A stretch of 64,000 nucleotides of DNA from NCBI GenBank assembly GCA_963931925.1, contig OZ007567.1:82903186-82967185 (forward strand). Reading direction: 5' to 3'. The notes below the pieces were generated by a model that ran no database searches, was not told where the DNA came from, and saw nothing but the letters and a program-made list of their open reading frames with translations. Source of the DNA: Onchidella celtica. Taxonomy: Eukaryota; Mollusca; Gastropoda; Systellommatophora; Onchidiidae. A program made the translations under genes and the position numbers. Of this stretch, positions 63,764 through 64,000 are shown in pieces; within the stretch, counting starts at the first letter, position 1; each line of letters opens with the position of its first letter.

Positions 63764-64000
63764 GGCTGTGACTAGTGCCACTTATGATTCTGCATGATGT
63801 AATGTTATGGCCTGGCATTTGCCTAAACCTGCAGAATATCAGAGACAGTCAAAAATCAATTTGTTATTCCTCTCATCATCTGAAAAATGCAATGAATGGC
63901 ACGACTGTCACAAAGCTGATCATACAATGTGCACAACACCGCAAAATCAATCATAAATGTTATCATTAAATTTAGAATTATTTTTTCAAATGCTGTAATC

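Overview
The window is 64 kb of AT-rich, intron-rich animal DNA. It holds two spliced genes, both on the minus strand, and a dense set of small DNA transposons. Gene architecture, GT-AG introns, tetranucleotide microsatellites and a tRNA-headed SINE with a TATATAGCGC-type tail fit a marine invertebrate, perhaps an echinoderm, hemichordate or other deuterostome. The sequence alone does not fix the species. There are no bacterial operons, no CRISPR array and no rRNA. I saw no LTR retroelement, Polinton or reverse-transcriptase reading frame. One assembly gap of 200 N lies at 32292-32491. | Left part (1-12.5 kb): no convincing exon before the first gene. It holds two TTAA-flanked piggyBac-like elements (151-808 and 9056-9348), a diverged tandem duplication and a strong hairpin at 4466-4532. 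| EF-hand gene (12555-27135, minus): three coding exons give a 148-residue calmodulin-superfamily protein. A 13.7-kb first intron holds microsatellites, a hAT element with a perfect 8-bp target duplication, GC-rich hairpins and dispersed repeats. | 27.1-47.9 kb: intergenic and repeat-rich. It holds two local tandem duplications, a SINE, a foldback family, a 254-bp Tc1/mariner-type MITE that still ends in a transposase C-terminus, a recent three-copy 92-bp tandem repeat and a large inverted-repeat structure. | CCDC142-like gene (47902-63763, minus): eleven coding exons, all phases compatible, give a 957-residue protein. Exon 4 carries 423 codons of the helical core. At least five of the ten introns carry DNA transposons. 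| The most unusual pattern is shared by five TTAA-type elements whose sequences are otherwise unrelated (starting at 151, 9056, 49088, 55755 and 60823). Each begins TTAAC followed by a C/T-rich terminus and then has a different 16-20 bp palindrome 19-29 bp inside its left end only. Two of them repeat the palindrome two or three times. One (49088-49750) appears to keep the first coding exon of its transposase. This looks like a set of piggyBac-like lineages with one end design but fast-diverging recognition sites.
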